Below, piece after piece: positions 45,447 through 58,067 of a stretch of 64,000 nucleotides of DNA (position 1 is the first letter of the stretch; every line of letters starts with the position of its first letter). This DNA comes from Ophthalmolycus amberensis (lineage: Eukaryota; Chordata; Actinopteri; Perciformes; Zoarcidae), in assembly GCA_024529925.1 (NCBI GenBank), contig JAFEUB010000803.1:186001-250000 (forward strand), written 5' to 3'. Position numbers and translations under genes: made by a program. The notes under the pieces are model-generated. The model saw nothing but the letters and a program-made list of their open reading frames with translations. It searched no databases and was not told where the DNA came from.

Positions 45447-47392
45447 AAATGCCTGGATGTATAGGACATTAGAAATGCCTGGATGTATAGGACATGTCTG
45501 GATGTATCGGACATTAGAAATGCCTGGATGTATAGGACATGTCTGGATGTACAGGACATTAGAAATGCCTGGATGTATAGGACATGTCTGGATGTATCGG
45601 ACATTAGAAATGCCTGGATGTATAGGACATGTCTGGATGTACAGGACATTAGAAATGCCTGGATGTATAGGACATGTCTGGATGTATAGGACATTAGAAA
45701 TGCCTGGATGTATAGGACATGTCTGGATGTATAGGACATTAGAAATGCCTGGATGTATAGGACATGTCTGGATGTACAGGACATTAGAAATGCCTGGATG
45801 TATAGGACATGTCTGGATGTATAGGACATTAGAAATGCCTGGATGTATAGGACATGCCTGGATGTATAGGACATTAGAAATGCCCGGATGTATAGGACAT
45901 GTCTGGATGTATAGGACATTAGAAATGCCTGGATGTATAGGACATGCCTGGATGTATAGGACATTAGAAATGCCTGGATGTATAGGACATGTCTGGATGT
46001 ATAGGACATTAGAAATGCCTGGATGTATAGGACATGTCTGGATGTATCGGACATTAGAAATGCCTGGATGTATAGGACATGCCTGGATGTATAGGACATG
46101 TCTGGATGTACAGGACATTAGAAATGCCTGGATGTATAGGACATGTCTGGATGTATAGGACATTAGAAATGCCTGGATGTATAGGACATGTCTGGATGTA
46201 TAGGACATTAGAAATGCCTGGATGTATAGGACATGTCTGGATGTATAGGACATTAGAAATGCCTGGATGTATAGGACATGTCTGGATGTATAGGACATTA
46301 GAAATGCCCGGATGTATAGGACATGTCTGGATGTATCGGACATTAGAAATGCCTGGATGTATAGGACATGCCTGGATGTACAGGACATTAGAAATGCCTG
46401 GATGTATAGGACATGCCTGGATGTATAGGACATTAGAAATGCCTGGATGTATAGGACATGTCTGGATGTATAGGACATTAGAAATGCCTGGATGTATAGG
46501 ACATTAGAATTGCCTGGATGTATAGGACATTAGAAATGCCTGGATGTATAGGACATGTCTGGATGTACAGGACATTAGAAATGCCTGGATGTATAGGACA
46601 TGTCTGGATGTATAGGACATTAGAAATGCCTGGATGTATAGGACATTAGAAATGCCTGGATGTATAGGACATGTCTGGATGTATAGGACATTAGAAATGC
46701 CTGGATGTATAGGACGTGTCTGGATGTATAGGACATTAGAAATGCCTGGATGTATAGGACATGTCTGGATGTATAGGACATTAGAAATGCCTGGATGTAT
46801 AGGACATGTCTGGATGTATCGGACATTAGAAATGCCTGGATGTATAGGACATGTCTGGATGTATAGGACATTAGAAATGCCTGGATGTATAGGACATGCC
46901 TGGATGTATAGGACATTAGAATTGCCTGGATGTATAGGACATTAGAAATGCCTGGATGTATAGGACATGTCTGGATGTACAGGACATTAGAAATGCCTGG
47001 ATGTATAGGACATGTCTGGATGTATAGGACATTAGAAATGCCTGGATGTATAGGACATTAGAAATGCCTGGATGTATAGGACATGTCTGGATGTATAGGA
47101 CATTAGAAATGCCTGGATGTATAGGACGTGTCTGGATGTATAGGACATTAGAAATGCCTGGATGTATAGGACATGTCTGGATGTATCGGACATTAGAAAT
47201 GCCTGGATGTATTGGACATGCCTGGATGTATAGGACATTAGAAATGCCTGGATGTATTGGACATGCCTGGATGTACAGGACATTAGAAATGCCTGGATGT
47301 ATAGGACATGTCTGGATGTATCGGACATTAGAAATGCCTGGATGTATAGGACATGCCTGGATGTATAGGACATGCCTGGATGTATTGGACAT
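45447..47392. repeat. 45-bp composite minisatellite with 412-bp higher-order repeat
   Basis: The unit is a 26-bp part (ACATTAGAAATGCCTGGATG + TATAGG) followed by a 19-bp part (ACATGTCTGGATGTATAGG), themselves related. About 43 units. In places two 26-bp parts follow each other, for example near 46501 and 46913. A segment of 412 bp (ten long and eight short parts) starting at the TTAGAATTG variant near 46503 recurs at 46915. Open frames up to 365 aa on both strands result from the 45-bp length and are not genes. Confidence 0.97.
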
Positions 47393-48094
47393 TAGCAGGA
47401 ATTCTGACACGTGAGCTTACTGCACATTCTCAACTACCCACAATGCATTGTGTCTGGATGCCTTGAGCCCACCTGTCTGTCAGATTTTGAGCCAGTCATC
47501 AAGTTTTAGTGTAAGTAACCGTTTAGATTTATCAATTTTGATCAGTTACCCAAATAACGCCAGTTTGGAAATTCCCTGTGATGTTTCAGAGATGTGATGA
47601 AGCCGCTGGGCTGTAGCTTGAGCATACTTTAGCATGAACAGTCTGCTGGAAAAATCCTATTTAATTTACTAAATGACTGAACGGTGGCCATTAATTCCTG
47701 ACAATAGAAACCTACAAAGTAGTTCCGGTTAAACTGTCTGTTTGCTGTTCAAAATGAATGCGCTGGATACATTAAACAAAAACAACTAATTGTAATATCT
47801 AATTTCCAACACTGAGTGTCGTCCTTCAGTGGCTCTGCTCTGAACACTGAGATAGGTCAGGTCCTCTGAACCCACTGACACACAGAAGAGATGGTCTCGA
47901 ATCACATTCACTGTTCAGCTCACTACTTCAGACTGAGGCCGACAACACACGGCCTCTCATTTGTCAGAGAAAATATTGATATTGATTTGTTAAATAATAT
48001 TTACTGTTTGTTATTGACTGAGTCTTGCTAGTATAATGTTAGCTTTGTGGCTTGTAGCTAAGGGCTCTATGACTACACTATAACTAGAAATATC

Positions 48095-48118
48095 TCCACT
48101 TGGCAGTTGCCAAGTGGA
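48095..48118. repeat. tight palindrome
   Basis: TCCACTTGGCA, a 2-base spacer, and its exact complement. A very similar arrangement follows 40 bp later at 48158-48190. Confidence 0.85.
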
Positions 48119-48157
48119 ATCTAAGGTCTGTCCTATTTACTGGAGCAGTGACCAACG

Positions 48158-48190
48158 TTTCCATTGCATAAGAACCTTATGCAATGGAAA
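48158..48190. repeat. tight palindrome
   Basis: TTTCCATTGCATAAG, spacer AAC, and its exact 15-base complement. It could form a 33-nt hairpin; the stem is too short for a typical pre-miRNA. Confidence 0.85.
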
Positions 48191-48830
48191 TGATTGTAAC
48201 CCGCAGGGTTAGCAGGGAAAAACGTTATATCTTTGTTGCAAGATATTTCCATTCGTCTTTGCTCCATTTCCAATTTCCAAATCTGGAAAGAGTCAACTTC
48301 TTCTGCACTAAAGTTTTACAGCCAACAACAAAGAGCAACAACAGTTGGGTTTCCTCTTATTGTAATTTGGAATAGCATGTCTCCGGTGTGTCTCCTTTGA
48401 ATATATTAGAATCTGGGTCACGGCACCAAATTCTTGACGAAGTCATTGAAAGTCGTGTTCAGACGTTTGCTGTAGTGGAGTGTTTTAACACTTACATGCA
48501 TACACCCTCTCTAATTCATTCTCAACTCCATATGATTGCTCAAGCAGTTTATTTTTAACAACACGCTGTGTCACAGAGAGTATTACATTTTTTATTTACA
48601 GTATGCTGGATGCAAGGGAGAGTGGGTAATGTTGTGTTTTTCTGTTTGGCCTCATGGTGGCGCTGTTGTTTCACTGTTACTGTGAATAAATGCAGACACA
48701 ATAATGTTTCTATTAGCCAAAGCTGATATCTGGGTGTCACCATTTTCTTATATTGGAGGGTTTTTATGACAAAATGGTAAAAAATATGGGCATGAAGATG
48801 TGCTTTTGTGCCATTTATAAATCTGATCAT

Positions 48831-49015
48831 TTAAAGGAACAGCGTGTGGAATCTAGGAGGATCTATTGGCATAAATGTAATATAATATTAACAGGTATAA
48901 GGCCTTTTGTGCCCTACATGCTTGGCACATGGGAGAAGTTCCACTTGGTTGCAATCTGCAGTATCACCACTAGATGCCACCCAATCCTACACACTGCACC
49001 TTTAAGAGCAGAACT
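48831..49015. mobile_element. short non-autonomous element with TTAAAGG ends
   Basis: The left end TTAAAGGAACAGCGTGTGGA and right end CCTACACACTGCACCTTTAA are inverted copies starting at TTAA, which fits a piggyBac-type target. The interior includes GATCTATTGGCATAAATGTA and CACCACTAGATGCCACCCAA. A related, longer copy is at 41419-42080. Confidence 0.55.
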
Positions 49016-50417
49016 GGAGCGTGTGAATGACACAGCTAGCTCAGGCACTATGAGCTCTGGATATGGCAATGCTCTCAAGACCTTCTAAGTAGTGGTCCCA
49101 AGATAAGTGAGGCTTGATGCTAGAACTTCATAAAGTAATCAGCTGTTCGACTACTGCCTCAACCTTGATGCTGTAAACGTGCAAGTAATGCAGTTTTCCT
49201 GGCCAATTTTCCAATTTGGAAAGCCAGAGGATCTCACAAGTTTCACCCTTTGCTGGAAAAACCTTGTGCTTCAGCTGTCATTGCTGTGGCTGAAGGAAAG
49301 AAAGAGGTTCCGCAACTTCCCAAAGGTGATTGAAGCTGTAAAAGTCTTTGGCTTGTCTCGACACAGAACTCATTCAGCTGAGGAATTCCCACAGAAATGC
49401 TAGAGATGCCACATCTGTCCATCCATGCTCGACCACAACCATGTTGCAAAGAACACAAGCAGGTAACTGCTGATTACTGTGCTGACTAATTTGGGTTTGG
49501 CCGGTGCGAGTCAAGGAGAAGTTACAGAAACATGTGTAAGTTCAGTATAAACATGAAACATTACAGACTAGGCATAAATATATGAATGGAAGAAAGAAAT
49601 CATTGTTCTGACATTCATAAATTATTGTATTTTAAAAATATATTAGTAGCACATTTATCAAATTAAAAAAGACCGAAAGGTGATCCAACAGTTTATATAT
49701 ATATATGTAATCAAAGCATATGGCGGTTTTCTATTCAGACCAGGGATCTGACATACAGTACAGAGGGAGAGTTAAAACAGGGGAAGCATTTCCTACATGA
49801 TACTTGATTCTGATTTGGTAAAGATTGTTGCCACACATCTGATCAGTATCAACAGGATATAACAAAGAACACTGCTTAATATCAAGTCCGTGTTGGTTAT
49901 GTGTATCCTTCATCATCAGTTGTTTCATGCTTCTGACTATGAAATATTAAAGCTGCTCAACCTTTTTGCAGAATTCCTTCTGATGAGACCTACTCTGTGC
50001 TGCACTGTGTGCTTGGTGAGTTATCGGTACACAGCACTTATAGAAAGCATATTTCTCTGTGGGGTTTTGCAGGCTGGTAAGGGGGCAATAGGGTAAAACA
50101 TTTAGCTAATTGATACCAACATGGAACTGCCCCAGTTGATTATTTACATTACGACAATTATATATTTTTTCTGAAAATGTGTCTTTTAATATGCAATTGA
50201 GGAATTCTCTTTTTAATATGTGCTAATTTTCAGAATTTAACAGAAATCTGTTCTGTAAATGGAGGGAACATATGAAAAACGGACGTTTGCAGTGCTTGTG
50301 CACATAGTTTGTGTATCTGGAGAGTCTATTACCAACAATCTGAGAAATAAGACGCTCAGTCAGGTTTTTGTGGGCTGCCTAGTTCAGAAAACATAATTCC
50401 ACAAGCCAATCCGGTTT

Positions 50418-50977
50418 AAATCTCCTTCCTATGTCACATGCAGGCTCATTCTGCCTCCCCACCTCATTCTGCCTCCCACCCCATGCAGGACACTCTGGCA
50501 GCTCTGCACAGCTCCTTCAGTCACCGGCTGATTCACCCCCGGTGTCTGAGGGAGAGGTACCGCAAGTCCTTTCTCCCCGCTGCTGTCAGGCTGCACAACA
50601 AACTGCTCTCGGTGGACCACTAACACTTGAACATTTGAACACGAACACTTTGCACACTCTGAACACTTTAATTCATTCACCTGGTGCAATATCTCATCTA
50701 ATCCGTGCAATATCCAATACGTTTTAAGTATTTACCTGATCCGCCTGTATATTCTGTATATTCTGTAGATTCTGTATATACTGGCATATTTAGTATATCT
50801 AATACTCTTCTTTACTGTCTTATTTTATTACTGTTCTACTGTTTACTGTTTAGTTTATTATATTACTTGATTTTTATCTTTATTTTATTACTTGTGAGCA
50901 ATGCTGCTGTAATCCTGTAATTTCCCCACTGAGGGACTAATAAAGGATTATCTTATCTTATCTTATCTTATCTCATT
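50418..50977 (+). mobile_element. LINE 3' end with coding C-terminus and (TTATC)n tail
   Basis: Coding end: DTLAALHSSFSHRLIHPRCL and RERYRKSFLPAAVRLHNKLL then SVDH with a TAA stop at 50621-50623. This is the C-terminus of a CR1/Rex1-type LINE. The 3' UTR ends CCCACTGAGGGACTAATAAA and a TTATC repeat at 50950-50975. It is 5' truncated at about 50418. Its tail is shared by the SINE at 32741 and the fragment at 44504. Confidence 0.75.
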
Positions 50978-52739
50978 CGAATAAACCGCCCACAGTTTCA
51001 TCCCGTTGTAAAGGTACACCTTATTGTTCTCTCAGGCCAATCAGAGCAGACTGGGCTCATTCAGCAAGGAGGCTTAAAGAGGCTAAACTGGAGCGTTTCT
51101 GACAGAGAATACATAGTCAGACAGTATGAGAGAAATAATGAGTTTTTTGAACACTAAAGCATGTAATCATGTTCTGTAGAAACTCAAAATACGAGTATGA
51201 ACATGACAATGACTATAATATGTCCTATTTATAGGATAAGGGCCTGCAGGGGGCTATCCTTATTCTGAGCACAAGCCTTGAATAGGAGCACTGTTAAAAT
51301 CTACTTTTGAAAGCTGTAAAATGACAGTTGATGTAACGACCACAATGGACATTTGCATTCAATCAAATTGCTTCAACGAATGGAGGGTGAGGGGTCTGGT
51401 TGGGGGCCCACAGCTGACTTTTACCCTGGGCCCCCAAAGACTACTCTTCTCCACTAAAGTGTGAAACAACTTGCGTCCTTGCAGTGTTTCCGGTGTTGTT
51501 AGTAGAAGCAGAACAACATGAAAACAGCTGTACAGTTCAGATTTGTGGCGATAGGGCTTCATTGTGAGGAGGCCTTGCCCTGTTATTGTTGCTTCTGGTG
51601 GATCACAGGCAGCACCCCGCCACCTCCCTGCCTGACAGACACCACAGACACATGACAGCAGACGGAGGAACGGTAACTATAGGTCTTGCTGTAGCTGTGC
51701 ATTCACTACCTTACAATGAATTCAAATGTTGTGACATCTGAGTGAATATCTTCGTCATCCGTTCCCTGATGGTTCAGCCCGACTTTGCTCTGAAACATGT
51801 CTGCTCTTTAGAAACCTTTCGCATTGCTAGCTGTGGCCAGTATAGTTGACAGCCGTGTTGTATTATGTAATGGATGAACCTCGCTGATGCTACAGCAGCG
51901 GCAGAGACACTCGCCATCTGCTAAGGGACCGACAACAAATACTTGAAAGTGATAAATCGCAAAATGCTACCAGATATAGTCGAATTGAAAAGCGCTGTTG
52001 GTAACTTATAGACAGTATGTACATGCAGTGTATGTAGCTGCATGCGTAAGGGGATGTAGCAGTTGTTAACAGGGCAGCTGCTTGTATCAGTAGAGTGTGC
52101 CAGAGAGATGCTGTTGTGTGTGAAGCCCTGGAGTCAACATGTTACATAAGTGAGCGCTCTGAGCCTGAGAGCTGTCTGTCCCCCTGCTGCTGATACAGTG
52201 AGATCACAGAGAACAGCCTCGATGAGGCCTCAGCATTCATTTACACTGTGATGTGTTTTCACTTGGATACAACGTCCAGCTCTGTTGAACGCAAACAACA
52301 AAAGAGGAGAATCAGAATCAGCTGTGTTTAGCAAAGTCTGTCATTCAAGGAAGTTGGCGCCATTTGTTTGCATCTCTCACCCTGTACTTACACAGAAACA
52401 TAAAATAAAAGCTAGGGACCAGGACAACAAATAAAGGTAAAGAATAGATGGTATGTACTGTTATGTACACAGGTAGTCAATAAATAGGTGTTTTTATGAA
52501 TATTGTATATATGTAAAATAATAAATAAAACATCGATATACAAGTCAAGTGTTGTAAAGAAACAAAAGTGCCAAGAAATAAATAGTGCATGGATATCCTT
52601 GGACTCAATGATTGAGGTTAAGATGTGTGTATACTGAATGTACAACGTAGAGGATTTATACAGACAATGACAGATGATATGTATTAAAACTGTAAAATGA
52701 TGATCTGTACATTAGCAGTAGATATGTTGGAGCTAGAGC

Positions 52740-53044
52740 GTTATTGCCTGATGTTAGTGTTCATCAGAGTGACAGTCTGCAGGAAGAAACTGTTCAAATA
52801 TCTGGTTATTTTGGTGTTCTGGAGCACCTCCAAATGGGAGAAGCTGAAACGGGTTATGTTCAGAGTATGAAGGTCTGCAGTGATGTGTCCTGATTCTGGA
52901 GGTGTGTCAGTCCTTGGCTGCCACCAATAATGTTCTCTGCAGTCCTGACTGTCCGTTGTCGTCTGTTCCTGTCCTGTTTGGTGACAGTGATGGATGTGCA
53001 GCTACTCCTGTAGCTGGTGATGTCCTGCAGGCCTCTTCACATCG
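52740..53044. repeat. LINE-like interspersed repeat, split by a hAT
   Basis: Text such as AGTCTGCAGGAAGAAACTGT, GTCCTGATTCTGGAGGTGTG and GATGTCCTGCAGGCC resembles a common fish retroelement segment. It appears to continue after the hAT insertion, at 54059-54230. I could not assign a family. Confidence 0.35.
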
Positions 53045-54058
53045 ACGCAGGGTAGGGCTGGGCGGTATACCGGTTTGAATTTCCCCATATACCGTCATAC
53101 CGGCGCACAGCCGAAACAACTTCTGTCGCTCTTCAACAGGCAGCAAAATATATTGTTCGCCGCTGGGAGCACTACGGTCGGAGCTAGTTGACTTAACTGT
53201 ATTGAGAGGGAGCCCTAGTCATGGTCATAACTCTATAACAGCAATTAACAACCCACAACTAACGCTCTTTAACAGGGCAAAACAACACGACACAACAGTT
53301 TGTGACAGATAAACAATTTGTAGCACTAATAATTGTACATTTATAAAATTTCCCCGCCGAACTGCATGCTGGGTAAGGCTCGCTAACAACAGCCTGCTAA
53401 CAGCTGGGAGAGGCTCTGTCGGTCCAGTAACGTTACATTAAAGAACAGAAAAGAGCGATGCAGGATGAACAAAGACTGAACAACAAAGGGTATTTAGGTC
53501 AGACACATATGCAACCGTGTCTGATTACTGTAATATGTGTGGTATTTGTTATAAATGTACGTTGGTACATAGACGGTGATAAGAAGCTGTACATGGAGGG
53601 GCTTTTTCTTCTTCTTTGCGATCCATTGGCAGATCGCAACCAACTTGCATAGGTGCATACCGCCAACTACTGTACCGGAGTCTGTATTTTCAGGGTAACC
53701 TTTAATTCACTGTTCTGATAATAAAATAAAATAAAAGAATATATATAAAAACAACCAAATGTATAAACCTAAACAACACCTACGAACAACCAAATCCTAC
53801 GGTCTAATCCCGTTTCTTTCCATGGAGGGGCTTAGGACCCAGGGGAATGTAGGTGAAGGAAACAGGAAGTGACGGAACGGAAGACACGCCACACAAACAG
53901 CTGTTCACCGCTCGCTGGCCGGCCGTTTCTTTTCGGCGTTAATTAATTAATGCTTTAACGCGGGAAAAAAAATTCCGTTATATACCGTGAAACCGCCAGA
54001 ATCTTACAAAATACCGTGATATGCATTTTTGGTCATACCGCCCAGCCCTAAGGCAGGG
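53045..54058. mobile_element. hAT-type element with GGGCTGGGCGGTAT ends
   Basis: The element is 53053-54050 with ends TAGGGCTGGGCGGTATACCG and the inverse ATACCGCCCAGCCCTA. The flanking 8-mers are ACGCAGGG (53045-53052) and AGGCAGGG (54051-54058), seven of eight alike. No transposase is seen. A separate 216-bp LINE 3' end lies inside it at 53605-53820. Confidence 0.78.
53592..53833 (-). mobile_element. Nimb-like LINE 3' end with 13-bp target duplication
   Basis: The insert 53605-53820 carries, on the minus strand, AGTTGGCGGTATGCACCT and an AAGAAGAAGAAA tail, the same 3' signature as the elements at 12262 and 19585. It is flanked by an exact 13-bp duplication CATGGAGGGGCTT (53592-53604 and 53821-53833). 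It landed inside the hAT at 53053-54050. Confidence 0.8.
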
Positions 54059-56524
54059 TCTTGTTTTGCAACTTTTCAGAGTATAGATCTTTCCTACTCT
54101 GACCTCCTTAGTCAGTGTCTTCCTGGCCTGGTTGCACATAAGTCCGTCCCCACTACTGTAGAACTGTTCTCCTGACAAAACTGTCTGACTTCTGTCAGAG
54201 AGTTCATCCAGGTCTGTAGCTGCAGCAGGGGCGTTTCTAGGATTCAAAGAAAGGGGGGGCTTAGCCCCAAGGGGAGGGGCATGTTTGCGCGCAATTTTTT
54301 TGGGGCCCATTTGGGGCCGCGGATATCCATTGTTTCAGACAGTTCATAGATTGGTTCAATCAGAAAGAGTGTGATTTTGCTCTGTAGTTTTGCTTGCATT
54401 CAGTATATGATAACACAAGAGACAGAATTTTAGGGTCATAGTGAAATTTGACAACACAAATATGAACTTTTCTCAAATAAAGAGAGAGAAATAACTTTCC
54501 TGCTTGTAAAGGAAAGACGGATAAACTAGCTTTCATATCCGCGTCACTCCCAAATCCTAATTCTTAAAGGGACCGCACACAATGGATGGAGAATGGACCT
54601 GACAGTGTCAACTTTTGAGTTGTTTACTTGTTTTATTATGAGCAGAAGGGAATAAGCTTTTGATCAACATTTACATCTATTTTTTTGTCCGTGTAGTTTT
54701 TAGATACCAGTGATATTTTATGCTCATTTGGACAAGATCACTGAGATAAAGATGAACTACTTCAGTGTCAAATATACCATTCAATGGAAAACAAAAACAT
54801 GCACGCAGCAGCCTCCCCAAGATCCTAGTGGCCGGGGTTTATATCAGAGATTGATCAGAGAGTCCCAAAGCTGCACAGGGGACAGATTGATAGGCGTCAT
54901 TTAATGTAGTGCAGCAGTGGTCCAGTGTGTTATTATCCCTGGTGGAACAATATGTATGTATTTTGAAAGTTTTTTTTCTGAGGTCCGCTCTGAGGAGTTG
55001 CAAGCTCAGCAGGTGGAGTGAAGTGCTCACCAAGTCAGAGTTCAGTGAAGCACAGGGCGACAGGTCTGCAAAAGTCAGTTTGGTCTGTTGAGAAGCAGCA
55101 GCTCATCCATCTTGTTGACTACTGAGTGGACGTTCGCCAGATGTATTGATCGAAGTTTAGTTTGAAATCCCTGCTGTGGCAATTTAATGGCCGCTCCGGC
55201 CTGTTAAATAGCTCTGTCTCCTGCTAATCCGAACTAAAAGCTCGGTAAAACATTATGATTCTATGAAAAAGCGGTAACAGGTTTGACTACTTACTTGTCG
55301 GAAGTTCAAAAGGTTGCCCTGATCAATGTAACCAGAGGAGAGCAGTAAATTGAATAAACGGCTACCAGGCAAGTGTTGGAACAGACAGTCTGAAAAGTGA
55401 AGCCAATGCTTCATGTCTGAAACCTGCATTCTCTCTAATGTCCATCAGGGGGCGACTCCTCTGGTTGTATCGAAGTCTATGAGAAAATGACTCTACTTCT
55501 CACTTTATGGTCTCAATCTCTAGTTTCAAGTCTTCTTCAATACAGCATGATGTTTATTTAGTACATTATGGTCCATTTAGAGTCAAACAGATCATAAAGC
55601 AGGGGATGCTTTAGGGTGGGGCTACACAGTGATTGACAGGTCTCTACCGCGGCATTGTCCGGTCTTGGAGTTGTCCTGTTTTTGTCTTGCAACTTTTTTA
55701 ATGAACCATTCTCCACCTCTGGTGCCCTTGCTTGTACCACACCAATCTTAAAAGTCAGCCTTCATTTTGATCTCAACTACACACAGAGAAATATAAACAC
55801 CTGGTATAGTAATGAAAACCACTTCAATGGTAGTTCAGTAGGTTAGCTTAATCTGAAATCTGACATTCACCAGTTGCACTTGTTTTTAACATGAGTAGCT
55901 CTATAAAGACTTTGTTGCAATATTTTCATAAGCTCCACCACACTACTGTTGTGGACTTTGGTGTGAGCAGGGACACACGTGAGCGTGGGCTGTTCCAGCT
56001 CTGCAAATTAGCTTTTAAAAAACAAAACTCTTTAGAACTACCAAAGAAACCGTACGTATGCTATGGCATTGAAGTTTGAGCAAATGATCCTCAATTTTCT
56101 TGGCCACCCACTCCTTAAAGAGAATTCCTGAAATTCTAAAACTAAGATGCAGTGTGGTAGAAAGTTTATTAACACACTGCTGCAATACTGTTGTCCAGGA
56201 AAGTAAAGTTTGTCTATAACTTGTCTATAAACCACACAGAGAAAAAAGTTAATTGACAGAACAGTCTGGCTATATACAGAGTTCTTTTGTCACACAAAGC
56301 GGATACTTCAGGTGACATCTCATCTGATTTCAACAGAAGGATTGGATTCTTGTTGTTTTCACTACGATATTGATTGGAAGCTAAATGTTTGCTTGGATAT
56401 TATTAATCTTATCACAGTTTCAAAGCACTATAGTATTTTCACACCCCGGCTCTTTATAAATTAGACTTAGCATACAAGTTTTCATTGTTTTAAAGCACGC
56501 TGTTACACTTTTCTCTTTCACCAG

Positions 56525-57239
56525 GTTCCCAATGTTGAACATGACCACCACCAGCGAGCTGAAGTCTCCCTGCGTGACTCGCAACGGCATGGTGAAGTTG
56601 CCTCCGAGCCAGCCTAACGGTCTAGGCAGTGCGAGTATCACCAAGGGGACACCTGCTGCCAAGAACCGTCTGTGCCAGTCCTCCTCGGTACCCTCCATCC
56701 TGCCTCCTCCACCGTCCTCCATTCCCTACCACCACCACCATCACCTGGACGGCCCTGGCATGCTCAACTCAGCAGCCTCTCTCTTGGGCTCTGACATGGA
56801 GCCTGGAAAGCCTCTGGTGGGCTTGAAGCCGTCCCTTCGTCAGCTTCCCCCTCTCAGCCTGCCCAAGCCCATGCTGCTGGAACGCCAGCTTGTCCTGGAT
56901 GAGAAGTTGCTCAACCGATTGCTCTGGTACTTCACTACAGCTGAAAAATGTGTGCTGGCGCAGGTATGTAAGACATGGCGCAAGGTGCTCTACCAGCCCA
57001 AGTTCTGGGAGGGCGTGACACCCATCTTGCATGCCAAGGAGCTATATACCCTACTGCCTAATGGGGAGAAGGAGTTTGTCAGTCTGCAGGCCTTCGCCTT
57101 GCGTGGCTTCCAGTCTTTCTGCCTAGTGGGCGTCTCAGACCTGGACATTTGTGAGTTTATCGACAACTACCCGCTGTCCAAGAAAGGTGTTCGCTCAGTC
57201 AGTCTCAAGAGGTCCACCATCACAGATGCCGGTTTGGAG
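56525..57239 (+). CDS. fbxl16: fbxl16, first coding exon (F-box)
   Basis: FBXL16 is an F-box/leucine-rich-repeat protein; the family docks to SKP1-CUL1 ligases, though FBXL16 itself is reported as an atypical member. The acceptor CACCAG ends at 56524, the ATG is at 56532 and the donor GAG|GTGAGT cuts after 57239, giving residues 1-236. Conserved blocks are TRNGMVKLP, QPNGLGSASITKGTPAAKNR, the F-box (about 121-162: LDEKLLNRLLWYF, EKCVLAQVCKTWRKVLYQPK), HAKELYTLLPNGEKEFVSLQ, then the first leucine-rich repeats (GVSDLDICEFIDNYPLSKKG, SLKRSTITDAGLE). The linker at 50-115 is proline-rich with five histidines (67-71). Met4, at 56541, has A at -3 and is a better initiation context than Met1, so either could start translation. 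The open frame after 57239 is intronic. Confidence 0.95.
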
Positions 57240-57848
57240 GTGAGTCAGGATGTGTGTGTGGAAAAGACAGAGGTTATTTGATGTGAATTTCCCCAGATCT
57301 GAGCTGATTCTAAGTTATACATGGCGGCTAGTTCAAGTTCTTACAGTGTCAGCAGCAATTGAGACAACAAAGTAGTGGCACAGGTCAGGAACAAATGTGA
57401 GCAGTCAGCAATATGGTCATTTGTGGACAGAGACACATCCTTTCTGCCTTCTGATTGCAACTGAAAACTTCCCCCATGTTTTCCTGTTGCCTTGAAAAAG
57501 TTGTAAAGTTTCCATTTCTTCAGCCCTTATTTCATCAGTACAACATCGTATCCATAACATACTTACCACTTTACTGCTCTGACTCTCTCGTTAACACAAA
57601 TACTGTTTTCATTCATTCATTATTTCCAACCTTTTTTCCAACCAGTTCTCACGCCCAACTTAACAAATACCAACGCTTGGCAAGTACCCCATGGCATCTG
57701 ATATGAACACACTGAGGCACCCTTTAGCGTCTGTATGAGATGCACTAGGCTTTCAACTAACTCCAGTGTAAACTAGTAGTGTGGTTGCATAGGTATACCT
57801 AAAAACTATGTTAACCGTACCTTCGAAGTTTATTTTGAATGGTAAGTG

Positions 57849-58060
57849 GTAATATGGTAAATGGACTGTACTTGTATAGCGCTTTTCTAGTCTTTCCGAA
57901 CACTCAAAGCGCTTTCACACTACTTGTCATCATTCACCCATTCATACACTGATGGCAGGGGGTAAGTGCCTGCCCTGCCTATCAGACTAACTCATTCATA
58001 CACCGTAGGCACAGCTACGGGAGCAATTTTATAGAGACTGTATGTATGCACCGAGCGGAA
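57849..58060 (-). mobile_element. fish 3'-end repeat (LINE/SINE tail type)
   Basis: It begins ATATGGTAAATGGACTGTAC and TTGTATAGCGCTTTTCTAGT, then CACTCAAAGCGCTTTCACAC. This is a very common fish 3'-end repeat in reverse orientation. Its first ~35 bp is the complement of the tail of the SINE at 43475-43655. Confidence 0.6.
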
Positions 58061-58067
58061 ACTGATT

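Larger units (their letters stand above)
38846..56524 (+). other. fbxl16: putative fbxl16 intron 1
   Basis: If the first exon ends at 38845, this is a 17.7-kb intron filled with repeats, described separately. Parts without recognised content are about 38846-41400, 42090-43030, 47400-48090, 49020-50410, 50990-52740 and 54060-56500. A possible small exon with a GTAACT donor near 51665 is not supported by any protein match. Confidence 0.4.

Noticed and set aside
45381..47414. Several 100-365 aa open frames on both strands
   Set aside because: They follow the 45-bp tandem repeat and exist on both strands at once, as expected from the unit length and not from coding selection.
48158..48190. A microRNA precursor
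   Set aside because: A 15-bp stem with a 3-base loop is too short for Drosha/Dicer processing.
51590..51670. An alternative fbxl16 coding first exon (ATG then GTAACT donor)
   Set aside because: Joining it to the acceptor at 56525 puts its ATG out of frame with the conserved protein, and its own acceptor lacks a pyrimidine tract.
57240..57281. Extension of the fbxl16 frame to a stop at 57281
   Set aside because: The GTGAGT donor after codon 236 and the perfectly phased continuation at 63783 show that this is intron.
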